DNA from: Flavobacteriales bacterium
GTDB lineage: Bacteria > Bacteroidota > Bacteroidia > Flavobacteriales > BACL11
Assembly: GCA_002683775.1 (NCBI GenBank)
Contig: NYTT01000085.1
Coordinates: forward strand, 1-5,933
DNA length: 5,933 nucleotides
Direction: 5' to 3'
The position numbers and the translations under genes are program-made. The notes under the pieces were generated by a model. It searched no databases. It saw only the letters and a program-made list of their open reading frames with translations, and was not told the DNA's origin. Shown here piece by piece: positions 1 to 5,933 of this stretch (position 1 is its first letter; each line of letters opens with the position of its first letter).

Positions 1-53
1 TCTTTTAGTTCGTTAAGCAACTGTATGGTAGAAGTCTATTACTTGTCCAAACA

Positions 54-68
54 GTTTAGATGCTAAAC
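54..68 (-). other. Small stem-loop downstream of rpsI, function unknown
   Basis: The sequence holds a perfect 6-bp inverted repeat (54-59 with 63-68) around a 3-nt loop, starting 23 nt after the rpsI stop codon. On the minus strand it is not followed by a U-run, so it is a poor candidate for an intrinsic terminator. All three minus-strand frames across 1-91 are closed by stops, so this stretch is non-coding. In many Bacteroidota rpsB and tsf follow rpsI, so the hairpin could lie in a leader or spacer ahead of rpsB. That gene is not in the window and the idea is inference. Confidence 0.3.
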
Positions 69-91
69 ATTTATTAATAAATTGGTTTGTA

Positions 92-478
92 TTATCTTTT
101 AACCCACTGGAATTTTTTCCTAGCTTTTTTCTGTCCTGGTTTTTTTCTTTCAACTACTCTAGCATCTCTTGTTAATAAACCTTCTGCTTTTAGCGCAGGA
201 CGATTTTCTTGGTCAAGCTCGCACAAAGCCCTTGATATCGCAAGTCTTATTGCCTCTGCCTGTCCTGTTGTACCTCCACCATCAACATTAACCTTAACAT
301 CAAATTTGTTAGCAACTTCAGAAACTTTAAATGGCTGCTCTAGCTTATATTGCATTGTGTCAACTGGAAAATATTCTTTAAAGTCTTTTCCGTTAACAGT
401 TATCTTGCCTTTTCCTTTTGAAAGATATATTCTAGCTACTGCTTCTTTCCTTCTTCCTATTGTGTGAATTGTATCCAT
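92..478 (-). CDS. rpsI: 30S ribosomal protein S9 (uS9)
   Basis: Structural protein of the small ribosomal subunit; in the family its extended, basic C-terminal tail reaches toward the P-site tRNA. The product is 128 residues, the usual bacterial length. Visible landmarks are the N-terminal GRRKEAVAR (8-16), the S9 signature GGGTTGQAEAIRLAISRAL (67-85), LLTRDARVVERKKPG (101-115) and a lysine/arginine-rich tail ending in Lys-Arg, as expected for the tRNA-contacting end. The ATG at 478 gives the conserved N-terminus and lies 3 nt after the rplM stop, so the two are co-transcribed and probably translationally coupled. The TAA stop is at 92-94. No frameshift or missing conserved block is seen. Confidence 0.97.
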   Translation of the reverse strand: MDTIHTIGRRKEAVARIYLSKGKGKITVNGKDFKEYFPVDTMQYKLEQPFKVSEVANKFDVKVNVDGGGTTGQAEAIRLAISRALCELDQENRPALKAEGLLTRDARVVERKKPGQKKARKKFQWVKR

Positions 479-481
479 AAT

Positions 482-937
482 TTATTTCAAATCGTTTAAG
501 TTAAGCACTTTTGGCTTTTGTGCCTCGTGATCATGTTTACCTTGTGCATAAATAAAACAATTTCTTAAAATTGCAGCACCAAGTTTATTTTTAGGTAACA
601 TGCCTTTGACAGCATGTCTTACAACAGAAGTTTCGTCTTTAGCTAACATCTCAGATGGCGAAATTCTTTTTTGTCCACCTGGATATCCTGTGTGAGAAAA
701 AATCTGTCTATCTGACATTTTATTTCCACTCATTACAATTTTACCAGCATTGACAATGATGACATTGTCACCACAATCTGCATGAGGAGTAAAATTAGTT
801 TTATATTTTCCTCTTAAAACCTTTGCAACTTTCGATGCCATTCTTCCAAGAGTTTGTCCCTCAGCATCAACAACAAACCATTCTTTATTGGCTGTTTCCT
901 TGTTGGCTGATAATGTTTTGTAACTTAATGTATCCAC
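482..937 (-). CDS. rplM: 50S ribosomal protein L13 (uL13)
   Basis: Early-assembling large-subunit protein that binds 23S rRNA. The product is 151 residues, matching the Bacteroidota form, which begins MDTLSYKT with a short lineage-typical extension ahead of the conserved core. Landmarks are WFVVDAEGQTLGRMASKVA (20-38), LRGKYKTNFTPHADCGDNV (41-59), HTGYPGGQK (82-90) and the L13 signature region VKGMLPKNKLG (110-120), followed by the C-terminal HEAQKPKVLNLNDLK. It is the first gene of the rplM-rpsI unit, the common order in bacteria. A promoter with both Bacteroidota boxes lies 35 nt upstream of the ATG. The leader has no obvious Shine-Dalgarno sequence, which is usual in this phylum. Confidence 0.97.
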   Translation of the reverse strand: MDTLSYKTLSANKETANKEWFVVDAEGQTLGRMASKVAKVLRGKYKTNFTPHADCGDNVIIVNAGKIVMSGNKMSDRQIFSHTGYPGGQKRISPSEMLAKDETSVVRHAVKGMLPKNKLGAAILRNCFIYAQGKHDHEAQKPKVLNLNDLK

Positions 938-972
938 TGTATATATGTTTTTATTACTTCTTCAAAGGGCTG

Positions 973-1002
973 CAAAATTACACTTTTTTATATTTCTGCA
1001 AA
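973..1002 (-). promoter_or_regulatory. Predicted rplM-rpsI promoter (Bacteroidota type)
   Basis: Read on the minus strand, TTTG (1002-999) is followed after exactly 18 nt by TAATTTTG (980-973). This fits the -33 TTTG / -7 TAnnTTTG grammar of the Bacteroidota primary sigma factor. Transcription would start some 5-8 nt further on, giving a leader of about 30 nt before the rplM ATG at 937. The TTTG of each box sits in a copy of the same 9-nt direct repeat (plus-strand CTGCAAAAT at 970-978 and 996-1004). The match is seen in the sequence; activity is inferred. Confidence 0.7.
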
Positions 1003-1018
1003 ATATTATTAGCCATTA

Positions 1019-2209
1019 TTACTGTAATACATTAAGCTCCCTTCCAATCTTAACAAAGGCTAGAATTGCTTTATCTAAATCTTCTAAAGTATGATCTGCA
1101 GATATTTGGACTCTAATTCTTGCTTGTCCCTTAGCTACAACAGGGAAGAAAAACCCAATTACATAAATCCCTAAATTTAATAGTCTATTAGACATTTCCT
1201 GAGCTAAATTTGCATCATATAACATCACAGGAACTATGGGGTGAACCCCTTCCTTAATATCAAATCCAACTTCAGTCATTCGTAATCTAAAATAGGATGT
1301 ATTTTTTTCAAGTTTATCGCGCAAATTTGTGGTACTTGATAATAAATCTATAACCTTTGTTGCAGCGCCAACTATAGATGGTGCCAATGAATTAGAAAAA
1401 AGATAAGGACGTGATCTTTGTCTAAGAATATCAATAATCTCTTTTTTACCTGATGTGAATCCACCCATTGCACCACCTAATGCTTTTCCTAAGGTAGATG
1501 TAATAATATCAACTCTTCCCATTACCCTACAGTGTTCATGTGTTCCTCTTCCAGTTTTACCAACAAAACCTGTAGAGTGAGAATCATCTACCATCACAAG
1601 TGCGTTATATTTCTCAGCCAAGTCACATATCTTATCTAATTGTGCTATTGTTCCGTCCATGGAAAAAACACCGTCTGTTACAATAATCCGATTCCTATAT
1701 TCTTGAGCTTTTATTAGTTGAGCTTCCAAATCACTCATGTCATTATTTGCATAACGATAACGAGCCGCCTTACAAAGGCGCACTCCATCAATAATTGAAG
1801 CGTGATTTAAAGAATCAGAAATAATAGCATCTTCTTTATCAAACAATGGCTCAAAAACCCCACCGTTAGCATCAAAGGCGGCAGCATATAATATAGTGTC
1901 TTCTACTTGCAAAAAATCAGAAATTTTATTTTCTAAATTTTTATGAATATCCTGTGTTCCGCATATAAATCGAACAGATGACATTCCATAGCCATGAGAA
2001 TCTAAAGTGTCTTTTGCGGCTTGAATTACTTCTGGGTGTGAAGATAATCCTAAATAATTATTAGCACAAAAATTAAGAACATTTTCTCCAGTACTTACCT
2101 TAATATTTGCTCCTTGAGGTGTTGTAATTATTCGTTCTTTTTTGTATAATCCTTCTGATTTGATATTTGATAACTCTTTTTCTAATAGAGTTTTAAGATT
2201 TCCATACAT
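1019..2209 (-). CDS. kbl: Glycine C-acetyltransferase (2-amino-3-ketobutyrate CoA ligase)
   Basis: A PLP-dependent cytosolic enzyme of the alpha-oxoamine synthase family. It interconverts 2-amino-3-oxobutyrate plus CoA with glycine plus acetyl-CoA, the second step of threonine breakdown via threonine dehydrogenase. With the ATG at 2209 the product is 396 residues, close to the 398 of E. coli Kbl, and aligns from its first residues. Visible motifs: FCANNYLGL (47-55), FICGTQDIHK (81-90), the cofactor-stacking His136 in SDSLNHASIIDG, Asp208 in VDDSH for the PLP nitrogen, and Schiff-base Lys242 in TLGKALGG. The kbl-like FICGTQD and RQRSRPYLFSNSLAP blocks favour Kbl over BioF or 5-aminolevulinate synthase. 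An in-frame TTG at 2257 would add 16 residues but lies in the gdhA terminator hairpin, so it is rejected. No threonine dehydrogenase gene is in view. Confidence 0.93.
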   Translation of the reverse strand: MYGNLKTLLEKELSNIKSEGLYKKERIITTPQGANIKVSTGENVLNFCANNYLGLSSHPEVIQAAKDTLDSHGYGMSSVRFICGTQDIHKNLENKISDFLQVEDTILYAAAFDANGGVFEPLFDKEDAIISDSLNHASIIDGVRLCKAARYRYANNDMSDLEAQLIKAQEYRNRIIVTDGVFSMDGTIAQLDKICDLAEKYNALVMVDDSHSTGFVGKTGRGTHEHCRVMGRVDIITSTLGKALGGAMGGFTSGKKEIIDILRQRSRPYLFSNSLAPSIVGAATKVIDLLSSTTNLRDKLEKNTSYFRLRMTEVGFDIKEGVHPIVPVMLYDANLAQEMSNRLLNLGIYVIGFFFPVVAKGQARIRVQISADHTLEDLDKAILAFVKIGRELNVLQ

Positions 2210-2228
2210 AAATTGTTTTTTAGATTGC

Positions 2229-2258
2229 CAAAAATACACAAATAAAAAAGGAGGCAAA
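2229..2258 (-). promoter_or_regulatory. Predicted kbl promoter overlapping the gdhA terminator
   Basis: On the minus strand TTTG (2258-2255) is followed after 18 nt by TATTTTTG (2236-2229), the same arrangement and spacing as the rplM promoter. The -7 box ends 19 nt before the kbl ATG at 2209, implying a leader of only about 10-15 nt. The -33 TTTG comprises the three loop bases and the first base of the following stem arm of the hairpin at 2244-2270. The sequence match is direct; function as a promoter is inferred. Confidence 0.6.
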
Positions 2259-2270
2259 GCCTCCTTTTTA
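2244..2270 (-). terminator. Intrinsic terminator of gdhA
   Basis: A perfect 11-bp inverted repeat (2245-2255 with 2259-2269) encloses a 3-nt loop. The six GC-rich pairs nearest the loop are flanked by A and T runs, so on the minus strand the hairpin ends in a U-tract, as an intrinsic terminator should. It begins about 20 nt after the gdhA stop codon at 2290. The symmetric A/T flanks would let it act in both directions, but no plus-strand gene reads into it. It separates gdhA from kbl transcriptionally. Confidence 0.88.
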
Positions 2271-2289
2271 ACACATTATATAATTTAAA

Positions 2290-3624
2290 CTATACTAGTC
2301 CTTGATCTAACATAGCATCTGCTACCTTTACAAAACCTGCAATATTAGCTCCTTTAACATAATCCACATATTGGCCTTCAGTGCCATATTTGATGCATGA
2401 AGTATGGATATCTTGCATAATCTGTTGCAATTTAGCATCAACTTCTTCTCTAGTCCAGTTCATTCTAAGTGAGTTTTGACTCATCTCCAAGCCTGAAGTG
2501 GCAACCCCGCCAGCGTTAGAGGCTTTACCAGGAGCAAATAATATTTTTGCCTCTTGAAATACTGCAATAGCTTCAGGAGTAGAAGGCATATTAGCTCCTT
2601 CTGAAACTAAAATGCAGCCATTTGCTACCAAATCTTTTGCTTCATCTTCATTCAATTCATTTTGTGTTGCACAAGGCAAGGCAATATCACAATTTACTGA
2701 CCATGGTCTTCCAGCATAAAATTCACAACCAAATTTTTCAGCATATTCCTTAACTCTTCCTCTTCTTACATTCTTAAGCTCCATTATAAAAGCTAATTTT
2801 TTAGCATCAATTCCGTTAACATCATAAATATACCCGGATGAATCAGAAAGAGTAACGACCTTAGCTCCTAATTCTGTTGCTTTTTGACAAGCATATTGTG
2901 CTACATTTCCAGATCCTGAAATTGCAACTGTTTTTCCATTAAAAGAATCTCCTTTAACAGCTAACATATTTTGTGCAAAGTAAACATTCCCATATCCTGT
3001 AGCTTCAGGACGAATTAAAGAGCCTCCCCAATTAATTCCCTTTCCAGTTAACACTCCTGTAAATTCGTTCTGAATTCTTTTATACTGACCAAACATGAAG
3101 CCGATTTCTCTTCCTCCAACGCCAATGTCACCCGCTGGAACATCAGTGTTAGCACCAATATGACGATATAATTCTGTCATAAAAGACTGACAAAACTTCA
3201 TAACTTCATTATCAGATTTCCCTTTTGGATTGAAATCAGCCCCACCTTTTCCACCTCCCATTGGAAGCGTAGTTAAAGAGTTTTTGTAAACCTGCTCAAA
3301 TCCTAAGAATTTAAGTATTGATAGATTTACAGAAGGATGAAATCGCAAACCACCCTTGTAAGGACCAATTGCTGAATTAAATTCAACTCTATAACCTCTA
3401 TTAACTTGAGTATTTCCTTTATCGTCAAGCCAAGGGACTCTAAACATTAAAACTCTTTCAGGTTCTACCATTCTCTCTAAAAGCATTTTATCGTTATATT
3501 TTGGCGTTTTATCCATAAAAGGTATAACTGCTTCAGCAACTTCTTCAACAGCTTGTAAAAATTCTATTTCATTCGGATTCTTTTGCCTCACTTCTTGCAT
3601 AAAATCCTGAATCTTTTTTTCCAT
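2290..3624 (-). CDS. gdhA: Glutamate dehydrogenase, GdhA type, probably NADP(H)-specific
   Basis: Catalyses reversible reductive amination of 2-oxoglutarate with ammonium to glutamate, in the cytosol as a hexamer in this family. The product is 444 residues, against 447 for E. coli GdhA, with no gaps in conserved blocks. The N-terminal domain carries the substrate lysines Lys90 (GPYKGGLRF) and Lys114, the catalytic Lys126 in the family signature LPMGGGKGGADFNP (120-133), and Asp166 in DVPAGDIGVGGRE. The Rossmann domain shows GSGNVAQ (237-243) and later ATSGLEMSQNS (375-385). Basic residues at 284-290 after the DSSG segment (261-264) resemble the NADP-dependent E. coli enzyme, so an anabolic NADPH role is likely but inferred. 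It begins at an ATG (3624) with an A-rich leader, ends with TAG, and is followed by a strong terminator, so it appears monocistronic. Confidence 0.95.
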   Translation of the reverse strand: MEKKIQDFMQEVRQKNPNEIEFLQAVEEVAEAVIPFMDKTPKYNDKMLLERMVEPERVLMFRVPWLDDKGNTQVNRGYRVEFNSAIGPYKGGLRFHPSVNLSILKFLGFEQVYKNSLTTLPMGGGKGGADFNPKGKSDNEVMKFCQSFMTELYRHIGANTDVPAGDIGVGGREIGFMFGQYKRIQNEFTGVLTGKGINWGGSLIRPEATGYGNVYFAQNMLAVKGDSFNGKTVAISGSGNVAQYACQKATELGAKVVTLSDSSGYIYDVNGIDAKKLAFIMELKNVRRGRVKEYAEKFGCEFYAGRPWSVNCDIALPCATQNELNEDEAKDLVANGCILVSEGANMPSTPEAIAVFQEAKILFAPGKASNAGGVATSGLEMSQNSLRMNWTREEVDAKLQQIMQDIHTSCIKYGTEGQYVDYVKGANIAGFVKVADAMLDQGLV

Positions 3625-3666
3625 TTTTAAATATTTTATTTAGTTATTTTGAAAGATAAATTTTGG

Positions 3667-3674
3667 CAAATGTA
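3667..3674 (-). promoter_or_regulatory. Predicted gdhA -7 box
   Basis: Minus-strand TACATTTG matches the Bacteroidota -7 consensus TAnnTTTG and ends 42 nt before the gdhA ATG at 3624. At the spacing seen for rplM and kbl there is no TTTG; the nearest upstream TTG is 27 nt away, which is long. The promoter may therefore be weak at -33 or rely on an activator. This is inference from motif matching only. Confidence 0.45.
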
Positions 3675-3691
3675 TATTTATTTTTTAAAAA

Positions 3692-3820
3692 ATGACAGAC
3701 TCAACTACTACTTATTTAACTTCTATTTCGTGTAAAAAAGACACTAAGCATAAGGGGTTTCTTAAAAATTTAGGCTTCTTTTTAAGAAAGATTTTAAAAA
3801 ATAACACTTTCTCAGAATAA
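3692..3820 (+). CDS. Possible small ORF, 42 codons, hypothetical
   Basis: An ATG-initiated frame of 42 codons ends at TAA 3818-3820, 58 nt before the receptor start codon. The predicted peptide has a serine/threonine-rich start, a single cysteine near residue 14, and a lysine-rich C-terminal half (KGFLKNLGFFLRKILKN, 21-37) that could form a cationic amphipathic helix. I recognise no family. No good TAnnTTTG box precedes it on this strand. Its second half coincides with the inverted repeat at 3758-3789, so the open frame may just be a by-product of AT-rich regulatory DNA. More likely chance than gene. Confidence 0.2.
   Translation: MTDSTTTYLTSISCKKDTKHKGFLKNLGFFLRKILKNNTFSE
3758..3789. repeat. 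11-bp perfect inverted repeat in the divergent intergenic region
   Basis: The arms 3758-3768 and 3779-3789 are exact reverse complements (TTTCTTAAAAA with TTTTTAAGAAA) separated by 10 nt. The repeat lies between the divergent gdhA and receptor promoters, about 60 nt upstream of the receptor -7 box and about 85 nt upstream of the gdhA -7 box. The arms are AT-rich and no U-run follows, so a terminator is unlikely. A dimeric regulator site is possible but unproven. Confidence 0.5.
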
Positions 3821-3849
3821 TTTGCATTCTTAAGTCTCAGTCAAATTTT

Positions 3850-3857
3850 TATCTTTG
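3850..3857 (+). promoter_or_regulatory. Predicted -7 box of the TonB-dependent receptor gene
   Basis: TATCTTTG matches TAnnTTTG and ends 21 nt before the receptor ATG at 3879, so the leader would be about 15 nt. The only nearby -33 candidate, TTTG at 3821-3824, is 25 nt upstream, longer than the 18 nt seen for rplM and kbl. A suboptimal -33 would suit a gene needing an activator or alternative factor, but that is speculation. Confidence 0.5.
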
Positions 3858-3878
3858 TCAAAACTACTAACCTATTTT

Positions 3879-5933
3879 ATGTCCAAAAAAATATTTTTTT
3901 TTCTACTGTACATATTTTTATTTGAAGTTGGATATACACAAACAATAAAAGGTAAAATTACTGACCTTCATACAGATGAAGCATTAATTGGTGTAAACAT
4001 AATATTAGAAAATGGAGAAGGGACATCATCAGATCTTAATGGAGAATATACATTAAATTTAAAAACAAACGACAACCAAAATATAACCTTTAAGTATCTT
4101 GGGTATGAAAAAGCAATAAAGACTGTTAACGCAACAAAAGAGAAAATACAAAATATTAATGTTGCGCTTTCCCCTTCTTCAGAGCAACTAAGTACTGTAG
4201 TAGTTTCAGCGGGAAGATTTGAACAAAAAATTGAAGAAATCACAGTTTCAATGGAAGTTATAAAGCCTTCCTTGATTGAAAATAAGAATACAACTGACAT
4301 TCAAACAGTCATGGACCAAATACCAGGCGTAAATATTACTGACGGACAGGCAAATATACGAGGTGGAAGTGGATGGAGTTATGGAGCTGGAACACGTGTA
4401 TTAGTAATGGTTGATGACATGCCTTTAATTTCTGGAGATGCAGGACAAGTACAATGGAAACTTATTGCATCCGAAAATATTAACCAAGTTGAAGTAATTA
4501 AAGGAGCATCTTCTGCCCTTTATGGTTCGTCAGCTTTAAACGGAGTAATAAATATCAGAACTGCTTTCCCAAGTCAAAATAATATAAATAAAAATAAGTT
4601 ACCTGGATATACAAAAGTAAATATGCATTTTGGACTTATCGATAAAGCAGAAAGAGCTGAATTAAATTGGAACGGAGAGAAAAGAAGAGCATTTAAAGGA
4701 ATTGAATTTTTGCAATCAATGAAAATTGATAATCTAGATCTTTCGTTAGGTGGTAATATATTTAGTGATGACGGATATCGTTACTTAGAAGTTACAGATA
4801 GAAAAAGATTTAATTTAAATTCTACATATAAAAGCAAAAAATATCTAGGTTTATCATATGGGATAAATGCAAATTTTTTATTTCAAACAACAGGATCTGC
4901 AATCGTTTGGGACGGATTAGATAGAGCGTATATCCCTCTTAACGAGGAGATAACAACTACTGCAGGAGATACCTATAATATAGATCCTTTCATCACATAT
5001 ATTTATAAAAATAATCGACACTCCTTAAGAACTCGATATTTAAAAGTCATTAATGATAATAGTACAAAAGGAGTAGATGAAGGGCAAGATAATGAATCAG
5101 AAACTTTGTACAGTGATTATCAATGGCAAAAAAACATTAAAAAATACGGACTTCAACTCACAACTGGAACAACTAACGAAATAGTGTTTGCACGTTCAGA
5201 TCTATTTCAAGGTAACAATACAAGAAAAAATCATTCTCTATACACACAATTAGATAAAAAAATAGGCAAATTAAATATTTCTTTTGGCAGTAGATTTGAA
5301 TACTTTACAGTTGAATCAGAAAAAGAATATGTTATTAATGGAGATACTTTAACTAAATTTAGTGCAAGTAAGCCTGTTTTTAGAGCAGGCTTAAACTATC
5401 AAATTGCAAAGGCAACTTACATAAGGTCATCATGGGGACAAGGTTTTCGTTTCCCATCAATGGCAGAACTTTTCATAAGAACAAATTATTCTGGGCTTGA
5501 GATTTATCCTAACGCTAATTTGCGACCAGAGAGTGGATGGAGTACAGAAATTGGATTAAAACAAGGATTAAAGATTGGAAATTGGTTAGGATTTATTGAT
5601 GTTGCAGCTTTTTTAATGAGATATAATGATATGATGGAATTCTCATTTGGAAAATGGTCTCCAAGTGATCCAATTGATCCTGCATTAAATTTTTATGGCC
5701 TAGGCTTTAAATCAATAAATGTTGGAAAAACAGAAGTATCAGGAATTGAAGTTAGTATTTCTGGGCAAGGAAAGCTTACTAAAAATCTGAAAGTAAATTT
5801 ACTTGCAGGATACACGTATATGAACCCTATACCTCTTGAACCAGAAAAAATTTATGAAACACTAATTGACTCAATATATCTAAATGGTGAATATATTTCT
5901 GAATTAAATTACACAAACAGTAGTTCTGACCCA
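3879..5933 (+). CDS. TonB-dependent outer-membrane receptor, 3' end beyond window
   Basis: An outer-membrane beta-barrel that would import a bound ligand using TonB-ExbBD energy; 685 codons are open to the window edge with no stop. Residues 1-20 are a signal peptide: two lysines, a hydrophobic run rich in Phe/Leu, then cleavage probably near the GYTQ. Residues 22-98 form a carboxypeptidase-regulatory-like beta-sandwich (TIKGKITDLHTDEALIGVNI start, DLNGEYTL, FKYLGYE), common in Bacteroidota receptors. A TonB-box-like STVVVSA (105-111) leads into the plug (about 115-228), with IPGVNITDGQANIRGGSG, VMVDDMPL and EVIKGASSALYGSSALNGVI. The barrel follows, including WGQGFRFPS (519-527) and RPESGW (549-554). 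The last strands and terminal aromatic residue are missing. No SusD-like gene is visible, and its barrel is not of SusC size so far, so the ligand (metal chelate, cofactor, peptide or other) cannot be assigned. A T9 run falls in codons 6-8. Confidence 0.93.
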   Translation, partial: MSKKIFFFLLYIFLFEVGYTQTIKGKITDLHTDEALIGVNIILENGEGTSSDLNGEYTLNLKTNDNQNITFKYLGYEKAIKTVNATKEKIQNINVALSPSSEQLSTVVVSAGRFEQKIEEITVSMEVIKPSLIENKNTTDIQTVMDQIPGVNITDGQANIRGGSGWSYGAGTRVLVMVDDMPLISGDAGQVQWKLIASENINQVEVIKGASSALYGSSALNGVINIRTAFPSQNNINKNKLPGYTKVNMHFGLIDKAERAELNWNGEKRRAFKGIEFLQSMKIDNLDLSLGGNIFSDDGYRYLEVTDRKRFNLNSTYKSKKYLGLSYGINANFLFQTTGSAIVWDGLDRAYIPLNEEITTTAGDTYNIDPFITYIYKNNRHSLRTRYLKVINDNSTKGVDEGQDNESETLYSDYQWQKNIKKYGLQLTTGTTNEIVFARSDLFQGNNTRKNHSLYTQLDKKIGKLNISFGSRFEYFTVESEKEYVINGDTLTKFSASKPVFRAGLNYQIAKATYIRSSWGQGFRFPSMAELFIRTNYSGLEIYPNANLRPESGWSTEIGLKQGLKIGNWLGFIDVAAFLMRYNDMMEFSFGKWSPSDPIDPALNFYGLGFKSINVGKTEVSGIEVSISGQGKLTKNLKVNLLAGYTYMNPIPLEPEKIYETLIDSIYLNGEYISELNYTNSSSDP

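Noticed and set aside
87..467. Plus-strand open frame of 126 codons opposite rpsI
   Set aside because: It is antisense to a clear S9 gene, its product is low-complexity with no recognisable domain, and no promoter box precedes it.
990..1006. AT-rich 6-bp stem-loop after kbl as a terminator
   Set aside because: The stem is all A-T pairs, and on the minus strand it is followed by an A-run rather than a U-run, so it would not terminate kbl transcripts.
823..1035. Plus-strand open frame of 70 codons across the rplM start and promoter
   Set aside because: It overlaps the rplM coding start and promoter in antisense; the hydrophobic, Phe/Tyr-rich product is what AT-rich antisense DNA gives.
2210..2257. 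N-terminal extension of kbl by 16 residues from a TTG codon at 2257
   Set aside because: The TTG lies inside the gdhA terminator hairpin and upstream of the predicted kbl transcription start, and the ATG at 2209 gives the length and N-terminus of known Kbl proteins.
2209..3624. gdhA-kbl as one operon
   Set aside because: A strong intrinsic terminator and a separate two-box promoter lie in the 80-nt spacer, arguing for independent units.
3968..4300. Minus-strand open frame of 110 codons opposite the receptor
   Set aside because: It lies wholly inside the receptor's regulatory-like and plug coding region, whose conservation explains the sequence.
3879..5933. Receptor as a SusC-type glycan importer
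   Set aside because: No SusD-like gene is visible, the barrel motifs and size so far differ from SusC proteins of about 1000 residues, and the plug resembles single-component receptors; the region downstream is, however, not in view.

Overview
The window is AT-rich bacterial chromosome, most likely from the phylum Bacteroidota and probably a flavobacterium-like lineage. Three things point there: the L13 and S9 sequences have the Bacteroidota form; the large outer-membrane receptor carries an N-terminal carboxypeptidase-regulatory-like domain in front of its plug; and a TAnnTTTG hexamer-like box, the -7 element of Bacteroidota promoters, lies just upstream of every transcription unit. No Shine-Dalgarno sequence is obvious before the starts, which also fits. 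Genus cannot be given from this sequence.

Layout. Positions 1-91 are non-coding sequence downstream of rpsI, with one small stem-loop. Positions 92-937 (minus strand) hold the ribosomal pair rplM-rpsI, three bases apart, with a well-formed promoter at 973-1002. Positions 1019-2209 (minus) encode glycine C-acetyltransferase (kbl), and 2290-3624 (minus) encode a GdhA-type glutamate dehydrogenase. A strong hairpin terminator at 2244-2270 separates gdhA from kbl, and the apparent kbl promoter overlaps it. Positions 3625-3878 are a divergent intergenic region with predicted promoters on both strands, an 11-bp inverted repeat and a doubtful 42-codon ORF. From 3879 to the window edge (plus strand) runs a TonB-dependent outer-membrane receptor of which 685 codons are visible; its 3' end is missing.

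How the genes relate. rplM and rpsI form a translation operon. kbl and gdhA are both amino-acid metabolism enzymes (2-amino-3-ketobutyrate/glycine and glutamate/2-oxoglutarate), but the terminator between them argues for separate transcription units. The receptor is transcribed away from all of them, and its ligand cannot be told. I see no mobile element, CRISPR array, tRNA or rRNA. The genes are ordinary; the points deserving a second look are regulatory or mutational: the terminator-promoter overlap, the inverted repeat in the divergent region, and a T9 run in the receptor signal-peptide codons.
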